Positions 1 through 8,541 of a stretch of DNA of 64,000 bases are shown piece after piece (positions within the stretch are counted from its first letter, which is position 1; each line of letters begins with the position of its first letter). The notes beneath the pieces are model-generated. The model saw only the letters and a program-made list of their open reading frames with translations, ran no database searches and was not told the origin of the DNA. Location: NCBI RefSeq assembly GCF_900605005.1, contig NZ_LR027558.1:2643877-2707876 (forward strand). Reading direction: 5' to 3'. This DNA comes from Acidipropionibacterium timonense (lineage in GTDB: Bacteria > Actinomycetota > Actinomycetes > Propionibacteriales > Propionibacteriaceae). A program made the position numbers and the translations under genes.

Positions 1-3000
1 GACGAGCCTGACGCGACAGCAGGTAGACGAGGCGCTCGACCTCGTCGCGCTCGCCGGACAGGTGCGCCAGTCGGATCCGGGAGGCCATGAGGACCTCGTC
101 CTCCGGACAGGCTGTCCCCGCCCTGGCCAGCGCCCGTCGGGCACCCTCGAGGTCGCCGGCCGCCATGCGACGGCGTGCCAACTCGACGCCGACGTCACGG
201 ATCGCCTGCACCATGTCGAGGCGCCATTCCTCGGCCCACTGCCACTGGCCGGGGGCGGCGTCGGCCAGTGGCGCGCCGCGAACCAGGTCGAGGGCGGCCG
301 CCAGGCTGGCGTCGCTGGCCCGGTTGACGCCCCCGGCGAGGTGCACCTCGAACCTCTCCCAGTCCGTGGTCACCCGCTCCGACAAGCGCAGACAGCCGTC
401 ATAGGCGTCCGGCAGGTAGGACTTCCCGGCATCATCGGCCCCGAGCCACCGACGCAACCGGGACACATTGGATCTTCTGGTGGCCTCGGCCACCAGAAGG
501 CTGTCGGACATCGAACTCGAGCGCGCACCCGGGTGGGCCAGGATCCACGCGGCGTACTCGAGACACTGCCGCTGGGCCTTCGTCGGGGCCGTGCCCCTGG
601 CCCCGATGAGGTCCACCGGGCCGAGCAGCCGCAACACCGGGCTCGGGCCAGCGGCCACCGTCTCCTCGACGACCTCGATCACGGTCTGCTCCTCCCTCCT
701 GGTCGTCACCTCCCCCTCGCTGACATCGCCCTGCGCCGCCCGGCGCGCCGGCGGATCGGCCGACGACTCCGACCCACCGTCCTCGAACTGACTTTCCTCG
801 GGGCGGACGAGTTCGGCGGGGACCCAACCGGGCAACGCCACCGGATCGGAGCCGGCGTTAGGCAGGTCCTCATGGCCGATCGTCGCCTCGGCGTCAGGCA
901 CCCACCAGGGGGCTGGCTCGGCCTCGACCCGCCCCGTGAGCTCGACGAGATCGACGACTGCTCGTCGCAGCGGCTCGCTCACCGGCTGGGCATAGAACTC
1001 GATCCCGTCGACGACACCGCGCCACCGGTCGGGTCCATCGGACCGCAGGACGATCGTCGTGCCCGGTGTCGCCGGCCGACCCGTCATGACGAGGACGATC
1101 CCGTGGGCACGCAGATCGGCGACATCGGGGACGGCGCCGAGGGTCTCGTCGACGAGGACGACCCTCGTCACCGGGACCCTCCGCAACGCCGGCCCGGGCT
1201 GGAAGGTCCACCAGCGCAGGTCCTCGCACACGGCGTCGGGAGTGCTCACGGTGACCTCCTCGAGGCCGTCCATCCAGTCCAGCGACTGCCCCGCGACGAC
1301 GACCTCAACTCCCCCGCTCCACAGCGCTGCGACGAGGGACAACGCCATGGCCGCGAGCATGCCGCGAGCTGGCTCGGCCGGGCCGTCGACGGTGACGAGC
1401 CCGCCGACCTCGGCCAGGTCCAGGAGCATGGGGGCACCATCAGGCTCCTGGCCCAGGACGACGGTCGTCGGCGGGAGGTCCTCGACCCCACCGACGTCGA
1501 CCGGTGGCATGCGCTCCCCGACGTCGGTGCTCTCAGACGCCGAACCGGCTGTCGCGGACGGCACCAGGCTGAGCGAGGCGCCGGTGATCGCCGACCGGGT
1601 GGGCGAGACCGCGGTGCGCGTCTCGGCCTCCTCGTCGTCACCGTGGCCCGGTTCGGTCAGGGTCCCGGCGGTGTCCAACAGGGTCTTGACGCGCTGCGCC
1701 GAACCGGTGACCTGCGGGATGCGGCGCCCCGGGGCGCGGGTGAAGAGTTGTTGACGGCGTCGGGCGGCCAGGGCACCGGCGATGCCACCGGCCAGGAAGA
1801 GACTCAGCCCGCCGAGGGCCGCCTGGACGGCATCGAGCGTGGGGCCGGCCTCGTCGCCGCCATCGGGCAGGGCGAGCGGCCCGGTCGGTGTCGGCGTCGA
1901 GGATGCGGGCGCGCCGCGAACCGGGGAGACGGACGTCGCGGCTGACGACGAGGTGCTGGGGACGGGGCTCGGCCGGGCGGCGGTCCCCGGGTCGGTCGCG
2001 TCGAGGGCGGACGGGGCCGCCCCCGGGGTGCCTTCCTCAGAAGTGGCGGACCCGGACGTGGCGGACTCGGACGGTGCCGCGTGGGAGGCGGCCGGGGCAG
2101 GGATGCCAGGCGCAGGTGCACTCGGGGTCGACGCCGTGGGCGCGGCACGATCCCCCACGTCGGCGGGAGCCTCAGTCGAGGATCTCGGTGACGTCCCGCT
2201 CCCCGTCGTCGTGCTCGGGGAGTCGTCGACCTGCGGCAGGACGAGCCGCCATCCGACGTCGATGAGGTCGGGGTCGTCGATGAGATCGCGGTTGAGTTCC
2301 CAGATCCGCGGCCACTGGTCGGCCTCCCCCAGGTACCGCTCGGCCAGGCCACTGAGCGTGTCGCCGGGCCGGACCGTCACGGTGCGGGGCCGGTTCTGCG
2401 ACTCGGGGTGCTGGTCCGTGCCATCCGAGCCGGTGGACGGCAAGCCACGCGGCGCCCCGGGCAGGACGATCGTGCGGCCGGGGTCGAGGTGGTCGGGGTC
2501 CAGACCCGGGTTGGCGGCGACGATCCGGCGCCACTGGGTGCCGTCCCCGTAGGTCCGCTCCGCCAGCGACCACAAGTCGTCCTGGGGACCCAGGACGTGC
2601 TCGACGACACGTCCGGCGTCACCGTCGAGGGGGCCGTCGCCGGGTGACGGCGCGACCCGCCCACCCGTGACGGAGCCGACGTCGCCACGGACCCCCACGT
2701 CACCAAGGGCCCCCATGTCACCGCGGGCCCCCATGTCACCACGGGCGCCGATGTCACCGCCCGGGTGGTAGCGCATCGCCCCGTCGACCACCACCGCGGC
2801 CGCCCGCGCCGAGGCCACCTCCATCGACGACGGGGCCGCCGGCGCCACCCGATGGGAGAGAGGCGAGATGAGGGCGACACTGGCCACGAGCAGCCCGGCG
2901 GCCACGCCCTGGACGGCCGACAGGCCCGGAAGTCGGGGTTGCACGCGCCAGCGCGTCGCCATGGCCACGGCCTCGACGACGACGCAGAGCGTGAAGACGA

Positions 3001-3193
3001 ACCAGGCGACCCAGCCCACCAGGGTGACGAACCCCAGCAGGACGGTCCCGTCGTCGGGTGTGAGCAGGGTCGAGGGTCCCAGCCTGGCGAGGGCGTCGAG
3101 TCGGCCCCAGGTCAGCAGGGCTGTTGGTGCGACGAGGACGAGGGCGACCAGCAGGGTGGTCGCCGCGAGGGACCGGAGGACGCGCAGGATCAT
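1..3193 (-). CDS. LysM and BTAD domain membrane protein, C-terminus cut by window edge
   Basis: The frame opens at ATG 3193 and stays open to base 1, giving more than 1,060 residues. Three hydrophobic segments lie in the first ~120 residues. A short Gly-x-x collagen-like stretch (~res 145-175) follows, then two LysM modules (~195-245 and ~268-318), a Ser/Thr/Pro-rich linker, and another membrane segment near 455-480. After a cytoplasmic-looking domain, a bacterial transcriptional activator (BTAD) type C-terminus begins around residue 840. LysM binds peptidoglycan, and BTAD is a helical-repeat domain of SARP-type regulators. Proteins of this build are found beside actinobacterial tad clusters, and this one overlaps the upstream TadE gene by 4 nt (ATGA). 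Its regulatory role is inferred only. A long open frame on the opposite strand (62-1945) is its antisense shadow. Confidence 0.8.
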   Translation of the reverse strand, partial: MILRVLRSLAATTLLVALVLVAPTALLTWGRLDALARLGPSTLLTPDDGTVLLGFVTLVGWVAWFVFTLCVVVEAVAMATRWRVQPRLPGLSAVQGVAAGLLVASVALISPLSHRVAPAAPSSMEVASARAAAVVVDGAMRYHPGGDIGARGDMGARGDMGALGDVGVRGDVGSVTGGRVAPSPGDGPLDGDAGRVVEHVLGPQDDLWSLAERTYGDGTQWRRIVAANPGLDPDHLDPGRTIVLPGAPRGLPSTGSDGTDQHPESQNRPRTVTVRPGDTLSGLAERYLGEADQWPRIWELNRDLIDDPDLIDVGWRLVLPQVDDSPSTTTGSGTSPRSSTEAPADVGDRAAPTASTPSAPAPGIPAPAASHAAPSESATSGSATSEEGTPGAAPSALDATDPGTAARPSPVPSTSSSAATSVSPVRGAPASSTPTPTGPLALPDGGDEAGPTLDAVQAALGGLSLFLAGGIAGALAARRRQQLFTRAPGRRIPQVTGSAQRVKTLLDTAGTLTEPGHGDDEEAETRTAVSPTRSAITGASLSLVPSATAGSASESTDVGERMPPVDVGGVEDLPPTTVVLGQEPDGAPMLLDLAEVGGLVTVDGPAEPARGMLAAMALSLVAALWSGGVEVVVAGQSLDWMDGLEEVTVSTPDAVCEDLRWWTFQPGPALRRVPVTRVVLVDETLGAVPDVADLRAHGIVLVMTGRPATPGTTIVLRSDGPDRWRGVVDGIEFYAQPVSEPLRRAVVDLVELTGRVEAEPAPWWVPDAEATIGHEDLPNAGSDPVALPGWVPAELVRPEESQFEDGGSESSADPPARRAAQGDVSEGEVTTRREEQTVIEVVEETVAAGPSPVLRLLGPVDLIGARGTAPTKAQRQCLEYAAWILAHPGARSSSMSDSLLVAEATRRSNVSRLRRWLGADDAGKSYLPDAYDGCLRLSERVTTDWERFEVHLAGGVNRASDASLAAALDLVRGAPLADAAPGQWQWAEEWRLDMVQAIRDVGVELARRRMAAGDLEGARRALARAGTACPEDEVLMASRIRLAHLSGERDEVERLVYLLSRQAR
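2670..2759 (-). repeat. 18-bp tandem repeats coding collagen-like GD-x-G-x-x units
   Basis: About five degenerate 18-bp units in phase with the reading frame encode GDIGAR, GDMGAR, GDMGAL, GDVGVR and GDVGS. Gly recurs every third position, so this is a short collagen-like segment between the membrane region and the first LysM module. Confidence 0.75.
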
Positions 3194-3618
3194 CGACGCT
3201 CCCGATGGCTGTCGGCCGGCGCCTGGGCGCGGCCTCGGACGGTGAAGGATCCGGGCAGACCCGGCAGGACGAGGTCTCCCATGGAGACGGTGCAGGTGAC
3301 GTCGACCGTGACCCGTCCCCGCTGCCCGGGTGGTGTGCCGAGGATCGCGGCGTCGACGTCGGTGCGCGGTTGACGACAGCGGGTGGGAGCCAATTCGGCC
3401 GAGGCGGTCAGGGTGGCGCGACGGCGTCCGTCATCGACCGACCCACCCACCGAGGCAGCCCTGGCGGCGGTCTGGGCGGCCGACTGGGCATCGGCCCGGG
3501 ACTGCCACAGACGCCAGGAGGCGACGGTGAGGGCAGCGACGAGGAGGATGAGCGGAAGGATCAGGGCGACCTCGACCGCGGTCGCGCCACGGTCCCGGAT
3601 CGTGGAATGCGTGGTCAC
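3190..3618 (-). CDS. TadE-like pseudopilin (second copy)
   Basis: This is a 142-residue protein with a GTG start at 3618. The N-terminus carries RDRGATAVEVALILPLIL: a polar leader, then Glu at position +5 of a hydrophobic helix. That is the TadE/pseudopilin signature for prepilin-peptidase-type processing and assembly in the membrane. The C-terminal two thirds are a soluble extracytoplasmic domain with two Cys. Its GTG lies within the end of the upstream TadE-like gene (4-nt overlap), and its stop overlaps the start of the LysM-BTAD gene. It is probably a minor pilin or secretion accessory protein. Confidence 0.8.
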   Translation of the reverse strand: MTTHSTIRDRGATAVEVALILPLILLVAALTVASWRLWQSRADAQSAAQTAARAASVGGSVDDGRRRATLTASAELAPTRCRQPRTDVDAAILGTPPGQRGRVTVDVTCTVSMGDLVLPGLPGSFTVRGRAQAPADSHRERR

Positions 3619-4028
3619 GTGCCCTCCCGGACGGCGTAGGCATGGGCGCTCACCCGGGACAGTGGCCCGGCGATCAGGGTCGGCGCCGTGGCCTGGACGT
3701 CGACCCGCACCAACCCGGACTCCTGACTCGTGCGTACCTGGAGGTGCTGGACGCCCGATCCGGCGCACACCTGGATCGCGGCGGCCCGAGCGTCGCCGGG
3801 CTGTGACCCGACGAGCGCCTGGGCACGGACCGCCGCCCTGGCCGCCTCGGTGACCGCCGACCTCGCCTGGAGGACGACAGCCCCTTGGACGACGGCCAGG
3901 AGGGACAGGAGGACGAGGGGCCACAGCAGGGTCCACTGCACCGATTCCGACATCCCTCGCTCGACCAGGGGTGCCCGGTGAGGACCGGGGCGGACGATCC
4001 ACGCCCGGTCTCGGCCGGCTCGGCTCAC
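3615..4028 (-). CDS. TadE-like membrane protein (first copy)
   Basis: The protein has 137 residues. The GTG start at 4028 was chosen because GTGA overlaps the stop of the pilin gene, a coupling seen throughout this operon. The leader ends ERGMSESVQW and is followed by a hydrophobic helix, so it is TadE-like, though the charged leader is longer than in the neighbouring copy. The rest is a short exported domain. Two tandem TadE-type genes are usual in compact actinobacterial Tad clusters. Confidence 0.75.
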   Translation of the reverse strand: MSRAGRDRAWIVRPGPHRAPLVERGMSESVQWTLLWPLVLLSLLAVVQGAVVLQARSAVTEAARAAVRAQALVGSQPGDARAAAIQVCAGSGVQHLQVRTSQESGLVRVDVQATAPTLIAGPLSRVSAHAYAVREGT

Positions 4029-4213
4029 CGGGGCATGTGGTCGGTGACGTAGGCGGTGATCGCCCCGATGACGATCGTCGCGATCGCGACCGCGCCGACG
4101 AGGAGGACGGCATTCTCGGTCGACTGGCTCAGGCCACGCTCGTCGCGGCGGGCAGGTCGTTCCCCGGCCAGGACAGGCAGCACTAGCCCGGCGAGGATGT
4201 GGATGGTTCTCAT
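4025..4213 (-). CDS. Flp-type pilin, DUF4244-like
   Basis: A 62-residue protein with AGGAGG spaced 6 nt before ATG 4213. The leader ends DERG and is followed by LSQSTENAVLLVGAVAIATI. The Gly cleavage site and Glu in the hydrophobic helix match the small pilin (DUF4244) of actinobacterial tad loci. It is expected to be cleaved by a prepilin peptidase and polymerised; no peptidase gene lies in this window. The 219 bp between it and tadC hold no gene that I can see. Confidence 0.8.
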   Translation of the reverse strand: MRTIHILAGLVLPVLAGERPARRDERGLSQSTENAVLLVGAVAIATIVIGAITAYVTDHMPR

Positions 4214-4432
4214 GGCTTCCTCCTGGGTCGTGGGGGGCGGTCTGTCCGTGCTCCCCCCGTCTCACCCCGGTCGGACGACCGGGGAACTCCTGGGCCCCAC
4301 TGCACGGGGCGTCGTACACCTCGGCCGCTCCGAGCGGGGAGGTGTCCGTCACGGCTCCACCGCGTGGGGCGGGCCGAACCACGGCCCGGATCCGTGCGTC
4401 GGGGTCCGCGCGCACACCGATGTCATGGGCAG

Positions 4433-5332
4433 TCATGGCGTCACCCCTGCCAGGGTGAGCAACGGCGGCGTGATGAGCACGAGCCCGAGCACCATGACCG
4501 GCACGACCATCCACACCGTCATCGACTCGCTCACCTGCTGGGCGGCCATCTTCTCGGCGGTGAGGTGGGCGTCACGCATCTCGGCGGCACGAGCCCGCAG
4601 GGCGCCCGCCAGCGAGGCGCCCTGTTCGTCGAGGCGGAGGACCTCGACGAGTTCGCCGAGCTGGGGGAGGTCGAGGTCGCGCGCGAGGGCGTCCAGACCG
4701 TCCCAGGGGGCCTGCTGCTGGAGCCGTGCCCGTTCGAGGGCAGCGCGCACCCGGACCATGACCGAGGTGTGCGTCAGGGACGCCGCCAGGAGCAGTGAGC
4801 GGGTCGCCGACTGGTTGGCCAGCCGTGCCAGGGTCACCAGGTCGATGAAGGTGAGCAGCGTCTCACCCGCGTCCTGCCGTACCGACCGTCGTGCCCCGCG
4901 CAGCCGCAGGTCGGGGACGAACCAGCCCACCGCGCAGCCGACCAGCCCCACCGCCACCGGGACGGCCGAGACCGCCAGCCCGCCCAGATCACCGATGATC
5001 TGCACCAGGACCGGCAGGAGCAGGCCGGCCAGCGACCACACGGCCTTCTCGATCATGAAGTCGCCGATCGATCGACCCTGCAGGGACAAGGTGCGTCGCG
5101 TCGACGACGACAACGTCCCGAGACGCGTGTTGGCCAGCCAGGCACCGAACCGGTCGAGGATGCCGTCGCCGTCGGGCACGACGAGCGGCTGAGCGGGCCC
5201 CTGATGACCGGCCACCGCGGCCAGGGCGTCCGACAACCGGGCAGGGGCGCGACGTCGTCCGGCCGCGACGAGCACCGGGGCGCAGCCCAGGACGACTCCG
5301 CACACGACGAGCACGAGCATGGGTTCAGACAT
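4433..5332 (-). CDS. tadC: TadC-like type II secretion F domain protein
   Basis: A 299-residue inner-membrane protein with an N-terminal TM, a pair of TMs near residues 100-150 and two more near the C-terminus, which flank a cytoplasmic T2SSF domain. ATG 5332 was chosen because it overlaps the end of tadB by 8 nt and gives the expected N-terminal helix (MSEPMLVLVVCG). Together with TadB it should form the platform on which the TadA ATPase works. Confidence 0.85.
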   Translation of the reverse strand: MSEPMLVLVVCGVVLGCAPVLVAAGRRRAPARLSDALAAVAGHQGPAQPLVVPDGDGILDRFGAWLANTRLGTLSSSTRRTLSLQGRSIGDFMIEKAVWSLAGLLLPVLVQIIGDLGGLAVSAVPVAVGLVGCAVGWFVPDLRLRGARRSVRQDAGETLLTFIDLVTLARLANQSATRSLLLAASLTHTSVMVRVRAALERARLQQQAPWDGLDALARDLDLPQLGELVEVLRLDEQGASLAGALRARAAEMRDAHLTAEKMAAQQVSESMTVWMVVPVMVLGLVLITPPLLTLAGVTP

Positions 5333-6194
5333 GGCCCGCCCCCACCCCGACGAGGATCCGCTCGCGAGAACGGGGCCGACTGCGCCGGTCGAGCACCCAC
5401 AGCGCGCCGACGTACATCGCGCAGTAGGCACACAGCAGCACCTGGCCCGGACCCGTCGCGTAGGGATGGAAGTAGTCGCGTCCCACCGCCAGCGCCACGA
5501 CGAGGACGACGCCCACGATGACCGTCACCTGCCGCACGACGATCCGCGGCTTGGCCCGTTCGGTGGCGATCTCACGGTGGGCCCTCAATCGGTCCTGCAT
5601 CGAGGAGGCCAGCGCGAGCAGGGTGGACGTCGCCCCGGTCCCGCCGAGCTCGGCGGCGAGGATGATCGCGGCGACGACCTGGTCGGCGTCCGGACTGTCG
5701 AGGTCGTCGGCGAATCGGACGAGGGCGTCCCGCGGCTGCCAGCGGGAGTCGAGCCGGATGACGAGAGCCTCCAGCGGCCCGGCGAGGTCATCGGGGGCCT
5801 GGGCCCGGGTGGCGCGGATGGCGTCGAGCACCGACTTGCCCGTCGACGCCGACCCGCACAGCAATCGCACCCATCGTTCGAGCGCCGCCAGCACCACCAG
5901 GTCCTTGTCGGGCGGGTTGGCGAGCAGCGCCGGCAGCACCGCGAGGAGGACCGGCACGAGGACGACGAGGACGACCCATCCGGTGAACACCGACCCGACG
6001 ATTCCCAGGCACAGGCCGATGCCGATGCGCCGCCGCAGCGGTGCCGGGAGATCCCGGAACCGTCTGTCCACCGTTGTCCACAACCTTGTGGACAACGGTG
6101 TGGACGGCCGTGGGCGTGGGACGAGGCCGACGAGGAGGAGGATGATCCCACCCACCACGAGGACACCGCACAGACCCGCCAGCACCGTGCTCAT
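5325..6194 (-). CDS. tadB: TadB-like type II secretion F domain protein
   Basis: A 289-residue membrane protein. It has a TM at residues 4-25, a TM pair near 65-100, the T2SSF helical bundle, and a terminal TM pair. ATG 6194 overlaps the tadA stop by 4 nt. It is a paralogue and partner of TadC. The codons for residues ~34-40 form a perfect inverted pair of DnaA boxes, which is odd for coding sequence. Confidence 0.85.
   Translation of the reverse strand: MSTVLAGLCGVLVVGGIILLLVGLVPRPRPSTPLSTRLWTTVDRRFRDLPAPLRRRIGIGLCLGIVGSVFTGWVVLVVLVPVLLAVLPALLANPPDKDLVVLAALERWVRLLCGSASTGKSVLDAIRATRAQAPDDLAGPLEALVIRLDSRWQPRDALVRFADDLDSPDADQVVAAIILAAELGGTGATSTLLALASSMQDRLRAHREIATERAKPRIVVRQVTVIVGVVLVVALAVGRDYFHPYATGPGQVLLCAYCAMYVGALWVLDRRSRPRSRERILVGVGAGHV
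6074..6095. promoter_or_regulatory. Inverted pair of perfect DnaA boxes inside tadB
   Basis: TTGTCCACA at 6074-6082 and TGTGGACAA at 6087-6095 face each other with 4 bp between them. They are part of a 24-bp perfect palindrome interrupted only by CC at its centre. The boxes match the high-GC actinobacterial DnaA consensus exactly. Confidence 0.6.
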
Positions 6195-7744
6195 CCGATC
6201 CCCACCACCTCGGGCAGATAGGTGGCCAGTTCCGCCAGCAGGGACGGGTCCGGGTGCAGGACGGCCGGTTCAGTGGGGGTCGCGGCCCGGTACACCAGGT
6301 GGGTCACCGGACGTCCCGACTCCATGGCCCCGGTGAGTTGCCGGATCTCCGAGACCATCCGACGACGCACCCCGCCACGCCACGTGTCGTCGACGAGGAG
6401 GACGTGGACGAGGAAGGTGATGTTGTGGGCGATCTGGCGGAAGGCCTCCTCCATCGTCAGCACGCCGCCCTGGGCGACCCGGGCGGCGAGCCGGTCCATC
6501 GTCGAGGAGGCGGAGTGGGAATGGGTCGTGCTCATGGTGCCCGCCCCCGCCTGCATGGCCTCGAACATCGCCCCGGCCTCGGCCCCGCGCACCTCGCCGA
6601 CGATGATCCGCGAGAGGTTCTGCCGCAGCGCCTCGGGGATGAGGTCGGCCACGGTGAACTCGCCGACGCGATGGCCGTCGACCCGTTCCCCCAGGCCGAC
6701 GGTGGCCTGCAGGGCCACCATGTTGCGCTGTCCGGGTTGCAGGTGGGTGAGCAGTTCGTAGTCGGTCTCGAGGGTGCCGAACCGCTCGGTGCGCGGGATG
6801 GCGTCGACGAGGGCGCGCAGCAGGGTCGTCTTCCCCGCACCCTGGTCGCCCGAGATGACCAGGGAGGTCCGCGCCAGGACGGCGGCGCGCAGCAGGACGG
6901 CGACCTCGTGCGGCATCATCCCGGTCTCGGCGAGCTCGTCGAGGGTGACGTCGGTGAGGGTGTGGTGGCGGATGACGATCGACGGCCGATGTGACAACCC
7001 GAACCCAATGGCGTGCAGGCGGTACCGGTCGCCCAGGGCCACCGTCATCGTCGGGTGGGCGTCGTCGAAGGGCCGTGGCGGGCTCGCCGACTCCCCGAGG
7101 AACCGGATCGCCTCGACGAGTTCCTCGTCGCTGTCGGCGACCGGAGGTCGTTCCTCGCGGTGCCCGTCGCCGAACTGGACCTGCACCGGGCAGCAGCCGC
7201 TGATCTCGATGTTCTCGGCCTCGTCGATCTCGAAGAGCGGTTGCAGCCGCCCGTACCCGAAGATGGCGTCGGTGAGGGCCTCGACGTGCGCCAGTTCGAG
7301 GTCCATCGACCACAGGGCCTGCCCCGAGGTCGTCAGCGACTCGGCATGGGCGTGGACGACCTGACGGATGATCGATCCGCCGAGCATCCGGGTGTCCTCC
7401 GGCGGCAGGTCGCGCCCGGTGCGGTCCCGGTGGTCCCCACGGGCCCGGCTGATCCGGTCGGACGCCTCCCGACGCAGCGCGACGACCAGCCCCCAGTCGA
7501 CCTCGCCGGCGCCCTCGCGAGCAGTCGACGACACCCAGTCCGGCGGCACCTGCGCGGGTGTGACGACCCCGGGCCGGACCGCTCCGGGTCGGTGGGCTCC
7601 GGCCGGGACCGGACCCGATGGGACGATGGCCTCGTCCCCGGCCCGACGGGGCGTTCCCGTCCCCGGGGCCGTCCCACCCGGACGGGAGCGGTCCGGGGCG
7701 AGCCGGCCGATGAGGCTCGTGAGATCGGCGGCGGGGGCGCTCAT
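6191..7744 (-). CDS. tadA: TadA/CpaF-type secretion ATPase
   Basis: A 517-residue member of the VirB11/CpaF hexameric ATPases that power Tad pilus assembly at the cytoplasmic membrane. After a proline-rich N-terminus (~80 residues) comes the CpaF N-domain, then Walker A SGDQGAGKTT (299-308), a Walker B region RIIVGEVRG and the His box TTHSHSAS. The length fits the family. ATG 7744 overlaps the preceding gene's stop by 4 nt. Confidence 0.92.
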   Translation of the reverse strand: MSAPAADLTSLIGRLAPDRSRPGGTAPGTGTPRRAGDEAIVPSGPVPAGAHRPGAVRPGVVTPAQVPPDWVSSTAREGAGEVDWGLVVALRREASDRISRARGDHRDRTGRDLPPEDTRMLGGSIIRQVVHAHAESLTTSGQALWSMDLELAHVEALTDAIFGYGRLQPLFEIDEAENIEISGCCPVQVQFGDGHREERPPVADSDEELVEAIRFLGESASPPRPFDDAHPTMTVALGDRYRLHAIGFGLSHRPSIVIRHHTLTDVTLDELAETGMMPHEVAVLLRAAVLARTSLVISGDQGAGKTTLLRALVDAIPRTERFGTLETDYELLTHLQPGQRNMVALQATVGLGERVDGHRVGEFTVADLIPEALRQNLSRIIVGEVRGAEAGAMFEAMQAGAGTMSTTHSHSASSTMDRLAARVAQGGVLTMEEAFRQIAHNITFLVHVLLVDDTWRGGVRRRMVSEIRQLTGAMESGRPVTHLVYRAATPTEPAVLHPDPSLLAELATYLPEVVGIG

Positions 7745-8541
7745 GGGGTGACCTCCGCCCCCGGCAGGCCGGCGGTGCGATGATGCTCGGCCAGCACCGC
7801 GGCCAGCCGGTCGGCGGCATGGCGCAACGACCCGGCATGCCGGCTCCGGTGCCAGCGTCCCGGAGCACCGTCCGACAGGACCGAGGCCCCGCGATGGTCG
7901 TCTGCCACCTCGGCCAGGACGGGACGACGGAACTGCGTGGCGATCTCGGAGACGCCGTACGGCTGGCCGACGCCGATGAGGACCAGTCCTGTCCGGGCCG
8001 TCGTCGAGTCGGCCATCTCGTCGAGGATCTGTGCCTGCAGGGCCAGACCGGCCAGGGACCGCAGGCTCGACCGGGTGACGATCCCGACCGCCGCGGCCCT
8101 CGACACGAGCTCGTCAGGTGGCCGGGTGCCGGACATCCGGCCCAGGTCGACGATGACGTCGATGCCGGCGTCGTCGAGGTCGCGCAGGGCCCGGGCGACC
8201 GAGGGCCACACGACCCCCATGAGCCCGGCCTGACCGGGGTGGGTGAACCCGGCCAGGAAACTCACCTGGCAGCCGGGGCTGCCGACCGGACGCGGCAGCT
8301 CGACGACCTGTTGCCACAGCGCCGCCGTCATGTCGACCCCGGTGCGATGGGCGATGGCCAGGTGCGACAGGCCCGGGGTGACGCCGGTGCGCCCACCGAG
8401 GTATCCGGCCTCGATGCTGCGCGAAGGGTGCGGGTCGGCGTCGACGAGCAGCACGTCGCGCGGCCAGCACAGGGCCAGGCCGAGCGCCGTCGTCGTCACC
8501 CCCGGGGCACCGGAGGCGCTGGCGAGCAGGAGGATCGACAT
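7741..8541 (-). CDS. CpaE/Ssd-like P-loop localisation protein
   Basis: A 266-residue ParA/MinD-fold protein. The N-terminal P-loop reads ASGAPGVTTTALG, so the deviant Walker A lysines of ParA/MinD are missing. The LLVDADPH motif that follows is intact. Proteins of this kind (Ssd, septum site-determining; CpaE) precede tadA in actinobacterial clusters and probably place the machine in the cell. Loss of the lysines suggests weak or no ATP hydrolysis. It overlaps the upstream gene by 1 nt and tadA by 4 nt. Confidence 0.78.
   Translation of the reverse strand: MSILLLASASGAPGVTTTALGLALCWPRDVLLVDADPHPSRSIEAGYLGGRTGVTPGLSHLAIAHRTGVDMTAALWQQVVELPRPVGSPGCQVSFLAGFTHPGQAGLMGVVWPSVARALRDLDDAGIDVIVDLGRMSGTRPPDELVSRAAAVGIVTRSSLRSLAGLALQAQILDEMADSTTARTGLVLIGVGQPYGVSEIATQFRRPVLAEVADDHRGASVLSDGAPGRWHRSRHAGSLRHAADRLAAVLAEHHRTAGLPGAEVTP

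Noticed and set aside
62..1945. Long plus-strand open frame (627 codons)
   Set aside because: It is the antisense shadow of the LysM-BTAD gene. It is rich in His/Arg/Gly/Pro, has no domain, and is exactly in phase with the real minus-strand frame.
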